40,324 nucleotides of DNA from CAYPHJ01 sp964410485 (GCA_964410485.1 CAYPHJ010000039.1:1-40324); one strand, 5' to 3'; positions 22,728-32,358 are shown, counted from the stretch's first letter. Notes: generated by a model not told the origin, from the sequence alone. Numbers and translations are program-made.

Positions 22728-25309
22728 TGCTGCAGCTCTTGCAGACGCTTTCGTGGCGCCATGCGCGACGCCACCGCTTGCGCACCGTGCTGACTTTCTT
22801 TGGCATCTGCTTGGGTGTGAGCGTGATCATCGCGATTGCAATCGTGAACCGCTCGCTCACGACTTCTTTTCAAAGAACCATCGATCAAATTGCGGGCAAG
22901 GCGGTCTTGCAAGTGTCCAACGCTGAGAGCGGCATACCGGAGTCTGTATTTCCGGCCATACGCGATACACCCGGGGTTGGTGACGCAGCGCCGGCGGTGG
23001 ATGGTTTTTTGCCCGTGACTGACAGAGAGGGCGAGCGGCTGTACGTGTATGGCGTGGATTTCCTCACCGACTCCGCTATTCGCGAGCATCGGTTCATCGG
23101 ACACGGGGAGGAGATTGAGCGCGCCCTAGATTTCATTGCCCAGCCGGATTCTATTGCGCTAACCGAGTCCTTCGCGCGCCGGCTCCATCTGCCGCTCGGG
23201 GCCGAGATTAGCCTTATGACCAGCAGGGGCCGAGAGAACTACACCGTACGCGCCCACCTGAAAGAGCAAGGGACGGCCAGGGTCTTCGGCGGCAACTTCG
23301 CTTTGATGGATTTGCCAGTCGCGCAACGCGCGTTTGGTAAGGAAGGAAGACTCGATATCGTCGACCTCACGGTGGCAGAAAGCGCATCTATCGAGATGGT
23401 TCAACAACGGCTCGGCGAGCGCTTGTATGGGATCGCGGAAGTCGAGCGGCCCGCCAAAAGAGGTGAGCAGATAGAGGCATTGCTGGTTTCATTTCGAGTC
23501 GGACTGTTTTTTGTCAGCTTGATCGCGCTCTTTGTTGGTTTTTTTCTGATTTACAACACGGTGTCAGTCTCGGTCGTACAGAGAAGACGAGAGCTTGGGA
23601 CGCTTCGCTGCTTGGGAATGCGGCGGGGTGAGCTGATGCGATTCATTACAGTTGAAGCGCTGATTCTCGCCCTTGCAGGGTCGCTGGCCGGAACGGTATT
23701 CGGCTGGTTCCTGGCCCAGGGGGCGCTTGCCGCCGTCGGTGAAACTGTCGGCAACCTGTTTTCTCTCGTCGGAGTCGGCGGTGGCGGTTTGAGCGCGAGG
23801 GAGGTTGCTGTTGCAGTCGCCAGTGGAACCACTGTGGCAGTGGCGGCGGCGCTCTATCCAGCCTGGGAAGCGACTCAGCTAAGTCCGCTGGAGAGCGCCA
23901 CGCAGGCGGCTTGGCGGCCTGCATCGCGCGCGACTGGCTCTCGGGTCATGATTCTCGGCGTGGTGTTTTTTCTTGCGACCCCGACTCTACTGATGTTATC
24001 TCCGTTGGGCGTGGGACCCGTGGCGCAGTTTAGTCTGGGCATTACCGCCATGCTGGCTTTTTTGTTGGGCCTCGCCTGCTTTTGCCCTGCCATAATCAAC
24101 CACGGGGTCATGTGGTTTTGGCAGTCGGCTTTGCGCATGCCTGCTTATTCATGGGTTGAGGCACGCCTTGCCGCCGATAGCTTACGGCGCAATCCGGCCC
24201 GCGCCGGCATGACCGTTGCCACATTAGTTATCAGCCTGGCGGCTATTTTTACTATTGCGACATTCGTGAATAGCGTGCGGGGTTCATTACTTGCCTGGGT
24301 GGATCAGATGGTCACAGCTGACCTGATTGTAAGCTCGGGGGCGCGCACAGCCGGGCCGCGCAACGTGCCGCTCAGCGAAGACCCGGCTCTAGATTTCAAG
24401 AGCGTGCCGGGTGTGAAGCTCGTAGACTATTACCGGCTTATTCGCTCCACCCATCGAGGCAAGCCGATTGTGATCGAGTCCTTTTCAGCGCGGGAATCGG
24501 CAGGTGTACGAAACCTGCCGATGGCTGCCGGAGATGGAGCTTTAGCGCTGCGGGAGCTGGGAGAGGGCAGGGGCGTGATCGTCAGCGAGAGTTTTCAGAT
24601 CAGGTTTAATAAGAAGACCGGGGACAGTGTCGAACTTTCAACGCCGTCCGGTCCGATTGCATTCAAAATTTTGGGGGTTTACGTCGATTACTCCTCGGAC
24701 GCGGGAAGCGTATTGCTGGACCGCGCAATGTATAAAAAATACTGGCGCGACGATCTGGTGGATGCCTTTGACCTGTGGCTTGAGCCGCACGCTGATCAAG
24801 CCGAAGTTATCGCCCGGATCAAACAAGAATATGGCGAAAGGTACACGCTTTTCATCAGCACTCATCGAGAGCTAAGAGAGGCCGTGGTGCGCATTATGGA
24901 GCAGTCGTTTGTCGTCAATTACGCGGTTGAAATTGTCGCCATCATCGTGGCGATTTTCAGCGTGATTAATACACTGCTCGCATCGATCTTGGATCGAGCT
25001 CGCGAGATTGGCATGCTGCGGGCTATTGGGACGACGCAGGCGCAAATCCGCAAGATCGTAGTCATGGAAGCAGCTTGGCTGGGGTTTCTGGGCGGTGTGC
25101 TCGGTCTGTTTGCGGGCACCATCATGGCGTATCACCACGTCGTTTACAACACGAAAGTCCTGACGGGTTGGACCTTCCAGTTCTACTACCCCGTCGAAGT
25201 GGCGGCTCTGTGCGTCGTTGCTTCTGTGGCCGTGTGCATGCTGGCGGGATACGGCCCGGCAAAACAAGCGGCATCAACGCCAATCGTGACCGCAATCGGC
25301 TACGAATGA
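22727..25309 (+). CDS. ABC transporter permease with two FtsX/MacB_PCD modules
   Basis: Large inner-membrane permease, 860 aa. It has an N-terminal membrane anchor (about 21-43, FFGICLGVSVIIAIAIV), a periplasmic domain (about 50-255), three membrane helices with an FtsX core (about 260-395, FYNTVSV-like FLIYNTVSVSVVQRRRELG), and then a further repeat of the plan: membrane segments near 410-470 and 500-525, a second periplasmic part (about 530-725) and a final FtsX block (about 735-860, INTLLASILDRAREIGML). This duplicated layout in one chain replaces the LolC/LolE or paired-subunit arrangement. It is coupled to the ATPase gene. The likely role is envelope transport or lipid/lipoprotein handling; the cargo is unknown. 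Confidence 0.92.
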   Translation: MLQLLQTLSWRHARRHRLRTVLTFFGICLGVSVIIAIAIVNRSLTTSFQRTIDQIAGKAVLQVSNAESGIPESVFPAIRDTPGVGDAAPAVDGFLPVTDREGERLYVYGVDFLTDSAIREHRFIGHGEEIERALDFIAQPDSIALTESFARRLHLPLGAEISLMTSRGRENYTVRAHLKEQGTARVFGGNFALMDLPVAQRAFGKEGRLDIVDLTVAESASIEMVQQRLGERLYGIAEVERPAKRGEQIEALLVSFRVGLFFVSLIALFVGFFLIYNTVSVSVVQRRRELGTLRCLGMRRGELMRFITVEALILALAGSLAGTVFGWFLAQGALAAVGETVGNLFSLVGVGGGGLSAREVAVAVASGTTVAVAAALYPAWEATQLSPLESATQAAWRPASRATGSRVMILGVVFFLATPTLLMLSPLGVGPVAQFSLGITAMLAFLLGLACFCPAIINHGVMWFWQSALRMPAYSWVEARLAADSLRRNPARAGMTVATLVISLAAIFTIATFVNSVRGSLLAWVDQMVTADLIVSSGARTAGPRNVPLSEDPALDFKSVPGVKLVDYYRLIRSTHRGKPIVIESFSARESAGVRNLPMAAGDGALALRELGEGRGVIVSESFQIRFNKKTGDSVELSTPSGPIAFKILGVYVDYSSDAGSVLLDRAMYKKYWRDDLVDAFDLWLEPHADQAEVIARIKQEYGERYTLFISTHRELREAVVRIMEQSFVVNYAVEIVAIIVAIFSVINTLLASILDRAREIGMLRAIGTTQAQIRKIVVMEAAWLGFLGGVLGLFAGTIMAYHHVVYNTKVLTGWTFQFYYPVEVAALCVVASVAVCMLAGYGPAKQAASTPIVTAIGYE

Positions 25310-25326
25310 ATCTAGATCGAATTTAT

Positions 25327-25486
25327 CCCGCGAAGGCGCAAAGGCGCGAAGGAATTTCAAGATCCCTCACGGAGTTCACCCTAAACTTTGTCGAAGAGTT
25401 CGGGATGCCAACCTTTGTCATTTCGACAGAAAGGAAGAAATCTAATTCTTTCACGTATGACTTGGCGCGCTTGGCGCCTTGCGGGA
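25327..25486. repeat. CGCAAAGG-family inverted repeat pair (about 110-bp interior)
   Basis: The left arm CCGCGAAGGCGCAAAGGCGC (from 25328) and right arm GGCGCGCTTGGCGCCTTGCG (to about 25483) are inverts. The interior has no convincing gene. It is the same family as the arms around the GxxExxY gene (38010-38450). It lies in the convergent gap between the permease and the OmpA-like gene. Confidence 0.75.
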
Positions 25487-25543
25487 GTAAATCCTATTCG
25501 ACGGCCCACACGGGATTGAGGTCGTGCGAAGTACTACGACTGG

Positions 25544-26116
25544 TCACGACGTGGGCAACTCGGTGAAAATCACAAATCTGGCGCGGCGGTTTTGCACCCG
25601 GCAATCTTCAGTTGATTCGAAACAGGCCGGTGCTTCTTTGCCGTAGCTGATCGTCACCAGTCGTTGCGGGGAAATACCCTGGCTCACGAGAAAATCCTTT
25701 GCCACCTGTGCTCTCATGGCCCCTAAGGCGAGGTTGTACTCGGAGGAGCCAAGATCGTCGCAGTGGCCTTCCACTTCAACTCGGACCGATGGATTTGCTT
25801 TCAACCATTCTGCATTTTTCTCAAGAATTTCTTGCGCCTCTTCCCGGAGTTGAATGCTGTCGAACTCATAGTAAACGTCCTTAAGCGCGGCTCCCGGGGG
25901 AGTGACAGCAGCAATGCCGCGGGCCAATGCTTCCATGGCTGACATGGACTGGGTACCGCTCGCTTGGCTCAGAGACGCTGATTGGGGCAGAGGCGGGTTA
26001 GGTCCCACAACTTGAGGTTCGGAAACAGCGCACGCGGATAACAGCAGGACATAAAGATACCAGAGACTGAAAAAACGGCGTTTATTTGCCAACATTTCGT
26101 GCCAAAGGTGTGTCAT
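25544..26116 (-). CDS. OmpA/Pal-like peptidoglycan-associated lipoprotein
   Basis: Outer-membrane lipoprotein with a C-terminal peptidoglycan-binding OmpA domain. The N-terminus has a signal with lipobox LLLSAC (Cys29 from the ATG at 26116, or Cys22 if the ATG at 26095 is used, which gives a more ordinary signal length). A Pro/Ser/Gln-rich linker (about 30-75) follows. The OmpA part shows VYYEFDSIQLREEAQEIL, VEVEGHCDDLGSSEYNLALG and QNRRARFV, with the Asp and Arg that contact diaminopimelate. Length 190 aa, close to Pal. Tol genes are not nearby. The Cys pair ACFESTEDC near the end could form a disulfide. Confidence 0.9.
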   Translation of the reverse strand: MTHLWHEMLANKRRFFSLWYLYVLLLSACAVSEPQVVGPNPPLPQSASLSQASGTQSMSAMEALARGIAAVTPPGAALKDVYYEFDSIQLREEAQEILEKNAEWLKANPSVRVEVEGHCDDLGSSEYNLALGAMRAQVAKDFLVSQGISPQRLVTISYGKEAPACFESTEDCRVQNRRARFVIFTELPTS

Positions 26117-26167
26117 TGCGGGCTTGGTGAAACGGTGGCGTAATGGTGGCTGTTTGGTACGCAGTTG

Positions 26168-26668
26168 TCAAGTTTTTTCCAGGAAAATACTCCGTTGCTG
26201 TGGCGGCCTGGTCTCGCCGCCATAGCGCAGGTACATGAACAGCGCACCGCAGGCACCGCCGAATAGATCAATCATGACATCGCCCACCGCCGCGGTACGA
26301 GTTGGAACGAAAGATTGGTGAAACTCGTCGGCGCTGGCGAGGAGCAAAATTATCAACATGGTCCAGATGAAGTGCCGTCTTTCCCATGCTTCTACGGCCG
26401 GATTGCGAAAGGCGCGCAATGTGAGGGCACCTAAAATGAAATAATTGGCCCAGTGGGCGAATTTTCTTACTAGAAGGTGAATGAGATCTATATGTTGGGC
26501 AGAGATCGTGGGCACAAGCCATTGCAGCAATGGGCCGAGTACTTCCGATGTATGCGACGCGGAAAAATGGCCCGAGGAAAAGAACAAGATAAACGAAGCC
26601 CACACGGCGACAGGCACCCATCTCAGCAGACGATTTTTCCAGGTGACATGGGAGATAGGTTTGCTCAT
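26168..26668 (-). CDS. VanZ-family membrane protein
   Basis: Integral membrane protein, 166 aa, with four predicted helices: RWVPVAVWASFILFFSS, FAHWANYFILGALTLRAF, IWTMLIILLLASADEF and MIDLFGGACGALFMYL. The family motifs RKFAHWANYFILG and ADEFHQSFVPTRTAAVGDV are present. VanZ-like proteins are widespread; some give low-level glycopeptide resistance, while the role of most is unknown. It is in line with the OmpA-like gene, 51 bp upstream of it, and may share its transcript. Confidence 0.88.
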   Translation of the reverse strand: MSKPISHVTWKNRLLRWVPVAVWASFILFFSSGHFSASHTSEVLGPLLQWLVPTISAQHIDLIHLLVRKFAHWANYFILGALTLRAFRNPAVEAWERRHFIWTMLIILLLASADEFHQSFVPTRTAAVGDVMIDLFGGACGALFMYLRYGGETRPPQQRSIFLEKT

Positions 26669-26898
26669 GATATTCCGGCCAATCGGGGCATGGCGCTGAT
26701 CGGCCTGGCAAACCGTTTTGGGTTACAGACAAGCCATCCAACAACAGAGGCAGACAAGCAAAACATACTCGTCAAAGTGTAACAAAATCCATGCACCAAT
26801 AAAATCACTGAGCTGATTCCACGGAGTCTGAGGCCGATTTGTTCGAAGCCCTGCGGCACGGCAAACGCTGTGCCCTAAAAACGTTCACGACGACGGAC

Positions 26899-26930
26899 GT
26901 TGAACTTTTGAACCTTTGAACTCTTGAACT
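26899..26930. repeat. Eight-nt phased TTGAAC array
   Basis: TTGAACTT, TTGAACCT, TTGAACTC, TTGAACT in direct 8-nt phase, with no inverted arm found. It ends 9 bp from the stop of the MFS gene. The rest of the 26669-26938 gap shows nothing I can name. Confidence 0.65.
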
Positions 26931-26938
26931 AGCAGTGC

Positions 26939-28201
26939 TCAGCGTGGCGGGGCGGGTTTGACAAGTAGCGCGTAAAGCACGCCAGAGATCAAAGAAAGAG
27001 CGATAAAGGTGGACATCATTGGATCATAGCTCTCATAGCGATCGTAAACGGCGCCGGTGATGACCGGACCCACCGCTGGTCCCCAGAGATAGAACAAACT
27101 CATCGTACCCCGAATGGTGGCAAAATGTTTTCGGCCGTAGAAATCGCCGACCGTTGCCCAGCCGACGGGGAAAATAGCCTCCACCAGGGTAAAGAGCAGC
27201 ACAAACGTCCACAGGCTCCATTCTCCTCCTCCGTAAGTCAGCACCAAGAGCGATAGCGCCCCGAGGACCATGCAACCCGCCATCAACCGGGGCTTGTTAA
27301 CGTAATCCGCGACCCAGCCCACCAATAGATGGGATGGCAAGCTCATTAGGGCCATCGTTGCTAGCAATGCCGCTGCGCGTTGTTCGGAAACTCCTTTGGA
27401 AACCATGAGCGGAATGAAATGCACAGTAATAGAATTAAACATCGCTACCCGTGCAATAGTAGCCGACACGATCATCCAGAAAGCCGAGGTTTTCATGGCC
27501 TGCCAGACGGTAAAGCTCGCTTCTTCATAGATGTTGGGGCTGGGTGAGCTTGGGTGAGACGATTCGCGCGGTCGCGCCTGGGGTGACGCAACTCCATCGG
27601 GCAATAGACCCATGCTCTCCGGAGATCGTTTGACAAAAAATCCGAGAGGAATGCCCACCAACATGAGAAAAAGACCGGCAAAGAAGGCGCCCTGCCGCCA
27701 GCCCCAGGTATGAACGGCAAAAGCAAGTAGGGGAGTGATCAGTGTCCCACCGAGTCCTATCGAAGCACTGATCAAAGTCATGGCGAGCGACCGCCGGCGA
27801 ATGAACCAGGTATTGGCGAGCACCATGGGTGAATGCATAAATCCAGCAGAGAAGGCAAGCGAGATCACCCCTAGATAAACCACTAGAAACGAAACATAGC
27901 TGTTTACTGTGGCAAGCAGCATGTAGCCGATGCCTGAGAGGACGACGCCGGCTAAAATCATGGGCCTTGGTCCGAAGCGATCGATCAGATAACCCGCTAG
28001 AGGACCTTCAATGGCGCCTTCAGCTCTTGCCAAAGAAAAAGCCAACGAGGTGGCAGCTCGGCTCAGTCCCAAGTCACGCGTAATCGGCAGGAAAAAAACG
28101 GCAAAGCCGTAGAGATGAAAGCCGCCGCCTAAAATGCGGATGCCGCAACCGGCTGCGATCATCCACCAGCCATAAAACAATCCAGAGAGCTTGCTTGTCA
28201 A
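26939..28201 (-). CDS. Major facilitator superfamily transporter
   Basis: Inner-membrane secondary carrier, 420 aa, with about 12 hydrophobic helices. The start FYGWWMIAAGCGIRILGGG and the loop 2-3 region GYLIDRFGPRPMIL (the G-x-L-x-D-R-x-G-x-R motif) resemble the oxalate/formate and monocarboxylate branch of the family. A charged central loop (about 195-225, GFFVKRSPESMG) separates the halves. The substrate is not shown by the sequence; an organic acid is a fair guess. It is divergent from the isocitrate dehydrogenase gene, with 434 bp of repeat-containing DNA between. Confidence 0.9.
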   Translation of the reverse strand: MTSKLSGLFYGWWMIAAGCGIRILGGGFHLYGFAVFFLPITRDLGLSRAATSLAFSLARAEGAIEGPLAGYLIDRFGPRPMILAGVVLSGIGYMLLATVNSYVSFLVVYLGVISLAFSAGFMHSPMVLANTWFIRRRSLAMTLISASIGLGGTLITPLLAFAVHTWGWRQGAFFAGLFLMLVGIPLGFFVKRSPESMGLLPDGVASPQARPRESSHPSSPSPNIYEEASFTVWQAMKTSAFWMIVSATIARVAMFNSITVHFIPLMVSKGVSEQRAAALLATMALMSLPSHLLVGWVADYVNKPRLMAGCMVLGALSLLVLTYGGGEWSLWTFVLLFTLVEAIFPVGWATVGDFYGRKHFATIRGTMSLFYLWGPAVGPVITGAVYDRYESYDPMMSTFIALSLISGVLYALLVKPAPPR

Positions 28202-28393
28202 AAACTTATGTCCTCAAAAAGTTGATAGTCATGGGGCGTCGCCTGGAGAAACAAAAACTCGAAAGTAGCCTACAGCTCGAACCGATGTCAATGAAAGTGG
28301 CACTTACATGGTCTCGGGTCTCGCGTTGAAGCAGAAGTTCAGACCGAACCTGCCGAAATGGATTTCTGCTAGAAGTTCGGAGCGGGCTGTCGT

Positions 28394-28492
28394 GTCATGC
28401 TGAACGTAGTGAAGCATCTGCTTTGCGCTTTCCCCGAGTCTTTCCACGATGATGACAAACAGACTCTTCGTCGCGGTACTCCTCAGAATGAC
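28394..28492. repeat. GTCATNCTGA-type dispersed inverted repeat, copy B
   Basis: The left end GTCATGCTGAACGTAGTGAA and right end GGTACTCCTCAGAATGAC are inverts; the inner parts GCATCTGCTTTGCG and CAGACTCTTCGTCG are shared with copies A, C and D. It occupies the middle of the 28202-28635 gap. Confidence 0.85.
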
Positions 28493-28515
28493 GCGCAAGA
28501 GTAAGTCGGTGGCTA

Positions 28516-28543
28516 ACGTAGGGCAGACCTATGTGTCTGCCGT
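28516..28543. repeat. GGCAGAC hairpin
   Basis: GGCAGAC-CTATGT-GTCTGCC (28522-28541): a 7-bp perfect stem with a 6-nt loop, about 95 bp before the isocitrate dehydrogenase start. I recall this motif as a widespread dispersed repeat; here it could also affect the leader of the downstream gene. No gene was seen in 28202-28635. Confidence 0.55.
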
Positions 28544-28635
28544 GAGTCAGAACATTACAACAACACCCGGCAGAACTGATATTTGGGACGCTATAGTGTA
28601 TAAAACAAAGCAGGGACTGGAGCGCTGGAACAAAT

Positions 28636-29640
28636 ATGACGCGGACGATAACGTTGATTCCTGGCGATGGAATCGGCCCGGAGGTTACCCAACCGACACT
28701 GCAAGTAATTAAGGCTGCAGGCGTCGATATTGATTGGGAGACGCATCTTGCCGGAGCTGCTGCATTAAGCGTGCACGGCACAACGATACCACAAGAGTTG
28801 ATGGACTCTTTCAGCCGAAACAAGATTGCTCTTAAAGGTCCCGTGACCACACCCGTGGGCGAGGGATTCGCTAGCGTAAATGTCGAGCTGCGTCAGAGCT
28901 TCAATCTTTACGCTAACTTGCGGCCTATCAAGAACTTGCCCGGAGTAAAAGCACGGTATGAGAACGTAGACCTGATCGTGCTCCGCGAGAATACCGAGGG
29001 GCTTTACTCGGGCATTGAGCACGAAGTCGTTCCGGGCGTGATGGAAAGTTTGAAAATCATTACGGAAAAGGCTTCCACGAGAATTGCCGGATTCGCGTTC
29101 GAGTTTGCTCGCGCTCACGGCAGACGACAGGTCACGGCAATTCACAAGGCCAATATTATGAAGCTTACCGACGGGCTATTTCTCGACTGTGCTAGAAAGA
29201 CGGCTGTGCGTTATCCCGACATTCTCTTCAACGACCTCATCGTGGACAATGCCTGTTTGCAGCTTGTTCTCGATCCTCTGAAGCTCGACGTGTTACTACT
29301 CGAGAATCTATATGGCGATATTGTTTCCGATCTCGCCGCTGGTCTGGTGGGAGGCCTGGGTGTGGTCCCGGGAGCCAATCTGGGGGATGAGCACGCGCTC
29401 TTCGAGACCGTTCACGGCAGCGCTCCCGACATCACGGGCAAGGACATGGCGAACCCAACGGCCATGGTCCTGGCCGCTGTGATGATGCTCGAACATCTTG
29501 CGGAAAAGTCCGCGGCGACAAAGATCCGGTCGGCTCTCGATACAATCCTGTTACGCGGTGATGTTCTGACGGCCGATCTTGGCGGCAGCGCGGGCACCCG
29601 CAGCTTTGCCGACGCCCTCGTTCGAGAAATCGAGCGCTAG
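28636..29640 (+). CDS. NAD-dependent isocitrate dehydrogenase (IDH/IPMDH superfamily)
   Basis: Beta-decarboxylating dehydrogenase, 334 aa, converting isocitrate to 2-oxoglutarate. Motifs: IPGDGIGPEV at the start; SVNVELRQSFNLYANLRP (from Ser80, the isocitrate-contacting pattern); RENTEGLYSGIEHE (117-130); HKANIMKLTDGLF; NLYGDIVSDLAAGLVGG; and HGSAPDITGKDMANP. The Asp-Ile after HGSAP occupies the positions where NADP enzymes carry Lys-Tyr, which argues for NAD. LeuB would differ at the NTEG region. The Shine-Dalgarno is weak (GGAG about 14 nt upstream). With fumC and the FrdA-type gene it makes a third TCA-related gene in the window, but far away and not in an operon. Confidence 0.93.
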   Translation: MTRTITLIPGDGIGPEVTQPTLQVIKAAGVDIDWETHLAGAAALSVHGTTIPQELMDSFSRNKIALKGPVTTPVGEGFASVNVELRQSFNLYANLRPIKNLPGVKARYENVDLIVLRENTEGLYSGIEHEVVPGVMESLKIITEKASTRIAGFAFEFARAHGRRQVTAIHKANIMKLTDGLFLDCARKTAVRYPDILFNDLIVDNACLQLVLDPLKLDVLLLENLYGDIVSDLAAGLVGGLGVVPGANLGDEHALFETVHGSAPDITGKDMANPTAMVLAAVMMLEHLAEKSAATKIRSALDTILLRGDVLTADLGGSAGTRSFADALVREIER

Positions 29641-29731
29641 GTTTTCGTCTGCTCACAGTCTTCCACAAACAGGAATAGCTAAGAACGCAACGAAATCGGA
29701 TCCTTGATAGAAATGCGGAGCTTGCTGTTGT

Positions 29732-29826
29732 GTCATGCTGAACGAAGTGAAGCATCTGCTTTTGCTTGTCTCCCAATTGCAAGGGCAAGACAGCAGATTC
29801 TTTGTCACTGCGTTCCTCAGAATGAC
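29732..29826. repeat. GTCATNCTGA-type dispersed inverted repeat, copy C
   Basis: The left end GTCATGCTGAACGAAGTGAA and right end CTGCGTTCCTCAGAATGAC are inverts; the cores GCATCTGCTTTTGC and CAGCAGATTCTTTGTC pair. This fills part of the 29641-29964 gap, in which no gene is seen. Confidence 0.88.
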
Positions 29827-29964
29827 AGACTAATCTAAGGTTGGTGTTAAATGCCCAGGGAGGCCAGCGACAGCATACATTGCACGATCCAAATTCTTCA
29901 GAGCCGGCGATCCATTAGATCATAAGCCATGCGGTGTGCGTGTGAATAATCCGGGCAGACTTTC

Positions 29965-30828
29965 ATGGCGCCACAGTTAATCGCGTTGTGCGCGGCGCTT
30001 TCATACGCTGTGTCCGGCATTGCAGCGAAGCGGGGCATGCGATATTCGACTCCGATCACAGTGACGTTGGTCTCTGTGACGATACACGCGGTTACGCTAT
30101 CGACTGCCGTTCTTCTCACCGGGGGCATTCCTTCTGTCCCGGGATGGGTGCTCTTTCTCTTTGCGTTGGCTGGCACGCTCCAGCCGATCATCCGCCTGTT
30201 CACGTACCTTGGCATATTTTACGTTGGGGCAGCGCGCGGGACGACGCTTCGTGGCGCTCACCCTCTTTTCAGCACGCTGCTTGCCGTTTTATTTCTCGGC
30301 GAACAAATTACCTTGCCTGTAATTACTGGAACTCTCTTGATCGTTGCAGGGATCACGCTGATCTCATGGCAGCGAGAAACGCAGTTGACTTCGTTTCGCT
30401 GGTGGCATGTGGGATATCCTCTGGCTGCTGCCTTGTTGGCCGGCATCAGCCATCCGCTACGCCGCTATGCTTTGGGTTTGGCCAACGAGCCGCTTTATTT
30501 GGCGGCGATCATCGGAGTGGTCGCATGGCCCTGGTTGGCCAGCTACGCGGCTTTTCCAAGCAAAGGAGAACGACCGGTTTGGAATCGCAAGGCCATGGGA
30601 CCATTTCTTGTGGCGGGGACGTTCGAAACCTTGGGAATCGTTTTTGTCATTGTTGCGCTAAGCGTGGGGCCGGTAGTCGTCGTATCGCCGATTGTGGCAA
30701 CAGGGCCGATGTGGGTGCTGCTTGGCAGCTGGCTGTTCTTGCGCGGCATAGAGCAGATCAATCTTCGGATCGTGCTTGGCACGGCATGCGTCATTATCGG
30801 AACAGTCGCGATTTCGCTCGTACGCTAA
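29965..30828 (+). CDS. EamA/DMT-family permease
   Basis: Inner-membrane carrier of the drug/metabolite transporter superfamily, 287 aa, with about 10 helices in two EamA repeats (about 4-135 and 150-287). Repeat-specific sequences: LCAALSYAVSGIAAKRG, PLFSTLLAVLFLGEQITLPV (the end of the first EamA unit) and SPIVATGPMWVLLGSWLF, GTACVIIGTVAISLV at the end of the second. The substrate is unknown. It starts at ATG 29965 with no strong ribosome site. It stands alone between repeat-bearing gaps. Confidence 0.9.
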   Translation: MAPQLIALCAALSYAVSGIAAKRGMRYSTPITVTLVSVTIHAVTLSTAVLLTGGIPSVPGWVLFLFALAGTLQPIIRLFTYLGIFYVGAARGTTLRGAHPLFSTLLAVLFLGEQITLPVITGTLLIVAGITLISWQRETQLTSFRWWHVGYPLAAALLAGISHPLRRYALGLANEPLYLAAIIGVVAWPWLASYAAFPSKGERPVWNRKAMGPFLVAGTFETLGIVFVIVALSVGPVVVVSPIVATGPMWVLLGSWLFLRGIEQINLRIVLGTACVIIGTVAISLVR

Positions 30829-31203
30829 GCATTCATTTCACTTCACTCAGAACATGTCCTGAGTGCAGCTGAAGGGGCGCGAAGGGCGGAAGGGCGAAGC
30901 GAGCCCAGTCATAAACGAAGACCTCACTACGAAGTGTTTCATGATCTTACGCTTGCCCACAGAGATGAAAGATCCAGCTTCAAGACAGTCCGTCATTCCC
31001 GCATGCTTTTGGCGCGAATCGAGCCCTCGATACGCCACCGAAACGTGGGAACCGGATCGTATTCCTAGGAAGTTCGGTAATCGTGCTCGTCCATTTGCTC
31101 CACGAGCGTAGAAACGAGCACAACGATTTGAACGGAGGGTAGCGATTGAACCCTTCGGTTGGACTCAGGACAGGCGTTTTGAACGGCTTGAACTTTACCC
31201 GAT
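30829..31203. other. Intergenic gap with a CATTCCCGC repeat fragment and irregular TTGAAC motifs
   Basis: About 375 bp without a believable gene. At 30991-31020 CGTCATTCCCGCATGCTTTT and GGCGCGAATC resemble half of the common TCATTCCCGC...GCGGGAATC repeat. At 31124-31192 four ATTGAAC/TTTGAAC/CTTGAAC motifs occur at uneven distances, like a worn phased array. Confidence 0.45.
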
Positions 31204-32358
31204 TTAGTGCTCGCAGATGATCCATTCACGGGGGTAATCGTTAAGCGATTCACAGCCTGTTTTGGTGACTCTCAGGGTTTCGCCGAATTGCAATCCCATT
31301 CGCTCGTCCTTGGAAATCAGGTTCGGCTGGATCACAATGACCATATTCTCGCGGAAGACCATTTCTTTGGAATCGTGACGCTTCGTGGTTTTGGTTTGGA
31401 ATATCGGCGGGTATTGGTTGACGCCATGGATCAAGTCATCATAGATCGTGTAACCACGCCGGTGAATGATCTCCGCAGCCTCCTCGGCCTGAGTCGTTGT
31501 CGTTCCATCTTTAATCGTGTCGGCCAATATCTCAAAAACTTCCACTGCGGCGTCGTGCATGTCGCGCCATTCGGCGGTGGGTCCTTCGCCGATTGAAAAG
31601 GTGCGATGGATCTGTCCGCTATATCCGGAATAGGCCCCGCTGATCTCAGTGATTAAGCAGTCGCCTTTCTGCAGTCTTCGGGTTGACTGAAACTGCGCCG
31701 GCACCGGGAAATCGGGGTTGCGCATGGGCATGCTGGTCATAAAGTGAATGCCTGCATAGCCGCCGTGTTTGAGATACACCGGCTCGATCAGCGCGGCAAT
31801 CTCATCCTCGCGTATGTCCTGCTTCAACCCTTTGGCCAACGCTTCGATGGATTGGTCCGTCAGCCTGGAGGCAAAGCGAATCCGCTCGATCTCCTCGGTG
31901 CTTTTGATGGTCCTCATCATGCGCAGGCTTCCGCTCAGTTCTTTGAAACTTGCGTGACCGCAGCCTTCGCGTAGCTGCGTATAATGTTGATAGGGTATCG
32001 CGCCGACGAGGCCCAGTGCTTTGGTGTCGAGCCCACGCTCGCGGATCAGCTCAACGACGCTAGCGCTGGTGTTGGCTCCCGCCCAGCGAACATCCCGTAC
32101 TACAGACATGACGCGTGCCATGGGGAGATGATTGTAGAGTTGCATCAGAACGACGGGTTCTTTGCCGTGCTGAAATAAAACGTACGCCTCGCGACTGCTC
32201 GGCCAGTCCGTTAGCCAGTAGACGTCTGACGCATAGCGGCCGCTGCCGTAAACCAAGAGCCCTTCGACGCCCTGCTGGTCCATGAGGTTGTGAGCGGCTT
32301 TGTGGCGTGCCGCCATCTCGTGATCGGAAAATGTGGGGAAATCGGAACGTTGACGCAT
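31204..32358 (-). CDS. M24-fold (Xaa-Pro peptidase/creatinase family) protein lacking the metal ligands
   Basis: 384 aa from ATG 32358 (MRQRSDFPTF), preferred over a TTG at 32388. It has the creatinase N-terminal domain (about 5-145) and the pita-bread C-terminal domain (150-384). In metallopeptidases five ligands are Asp, Asp, His, Glu, Glu. Here the matching places read Glu238 (TEISGAYSGY), Gln249 (GQIHRTF), His311 (HGVNQYP), Gln344 (IQPNLIS) and Glu360 (GETLRVT). Three of five are changed, so a dinuclear metal site is unlikely, and a metal-free hydrolase as in creatinase is more plausible. It lies last in a run of three same-strand hydrolase genes and may share a pathway for amides, ureas or N-acyl compounds with them. 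Confidence 0.85.
   Translation of the reverse strand: MRQRSDFPTFSDHEMAARHKAAHNLMDQQGVEGLLVYGSGRYASDVYWLTDWPSSREAYVLFQHGKEPVVLMQLYNHLPMARVMSVVRDVRWAGANTSASVVELIRERGLDTKALGLVGAIPYQHYTQLREGCGHASFKELSGSLRMMRTIKSTEEIERIRFASRLTDQSIEALAKGLKQDIREDEIAALIEPVYLKHGGYAGIHFMTSMPMRNPDFPVPAQFQSTRRLQKGDCLITEISGAYSGYSGQIHRTFSIGEGPTAEWRDMHDAAVEVFEILADTIKDGTTTTQAEEAAEIIHRRGYTIYDDLIHGVNQYPPIFQTKTTKRHDSKEMVFRENMVIVIQPNLISKDERMGLQFGETLRVTKTGCESLNDYPREWIICEH

Noticed and set aside
29988..30872. 294-aa frame overlapping the EamA gene
   Set aside because: Shadow in another frame of a gene with clear membrane helices; Cys/His/Arg-rich translation without pattern.
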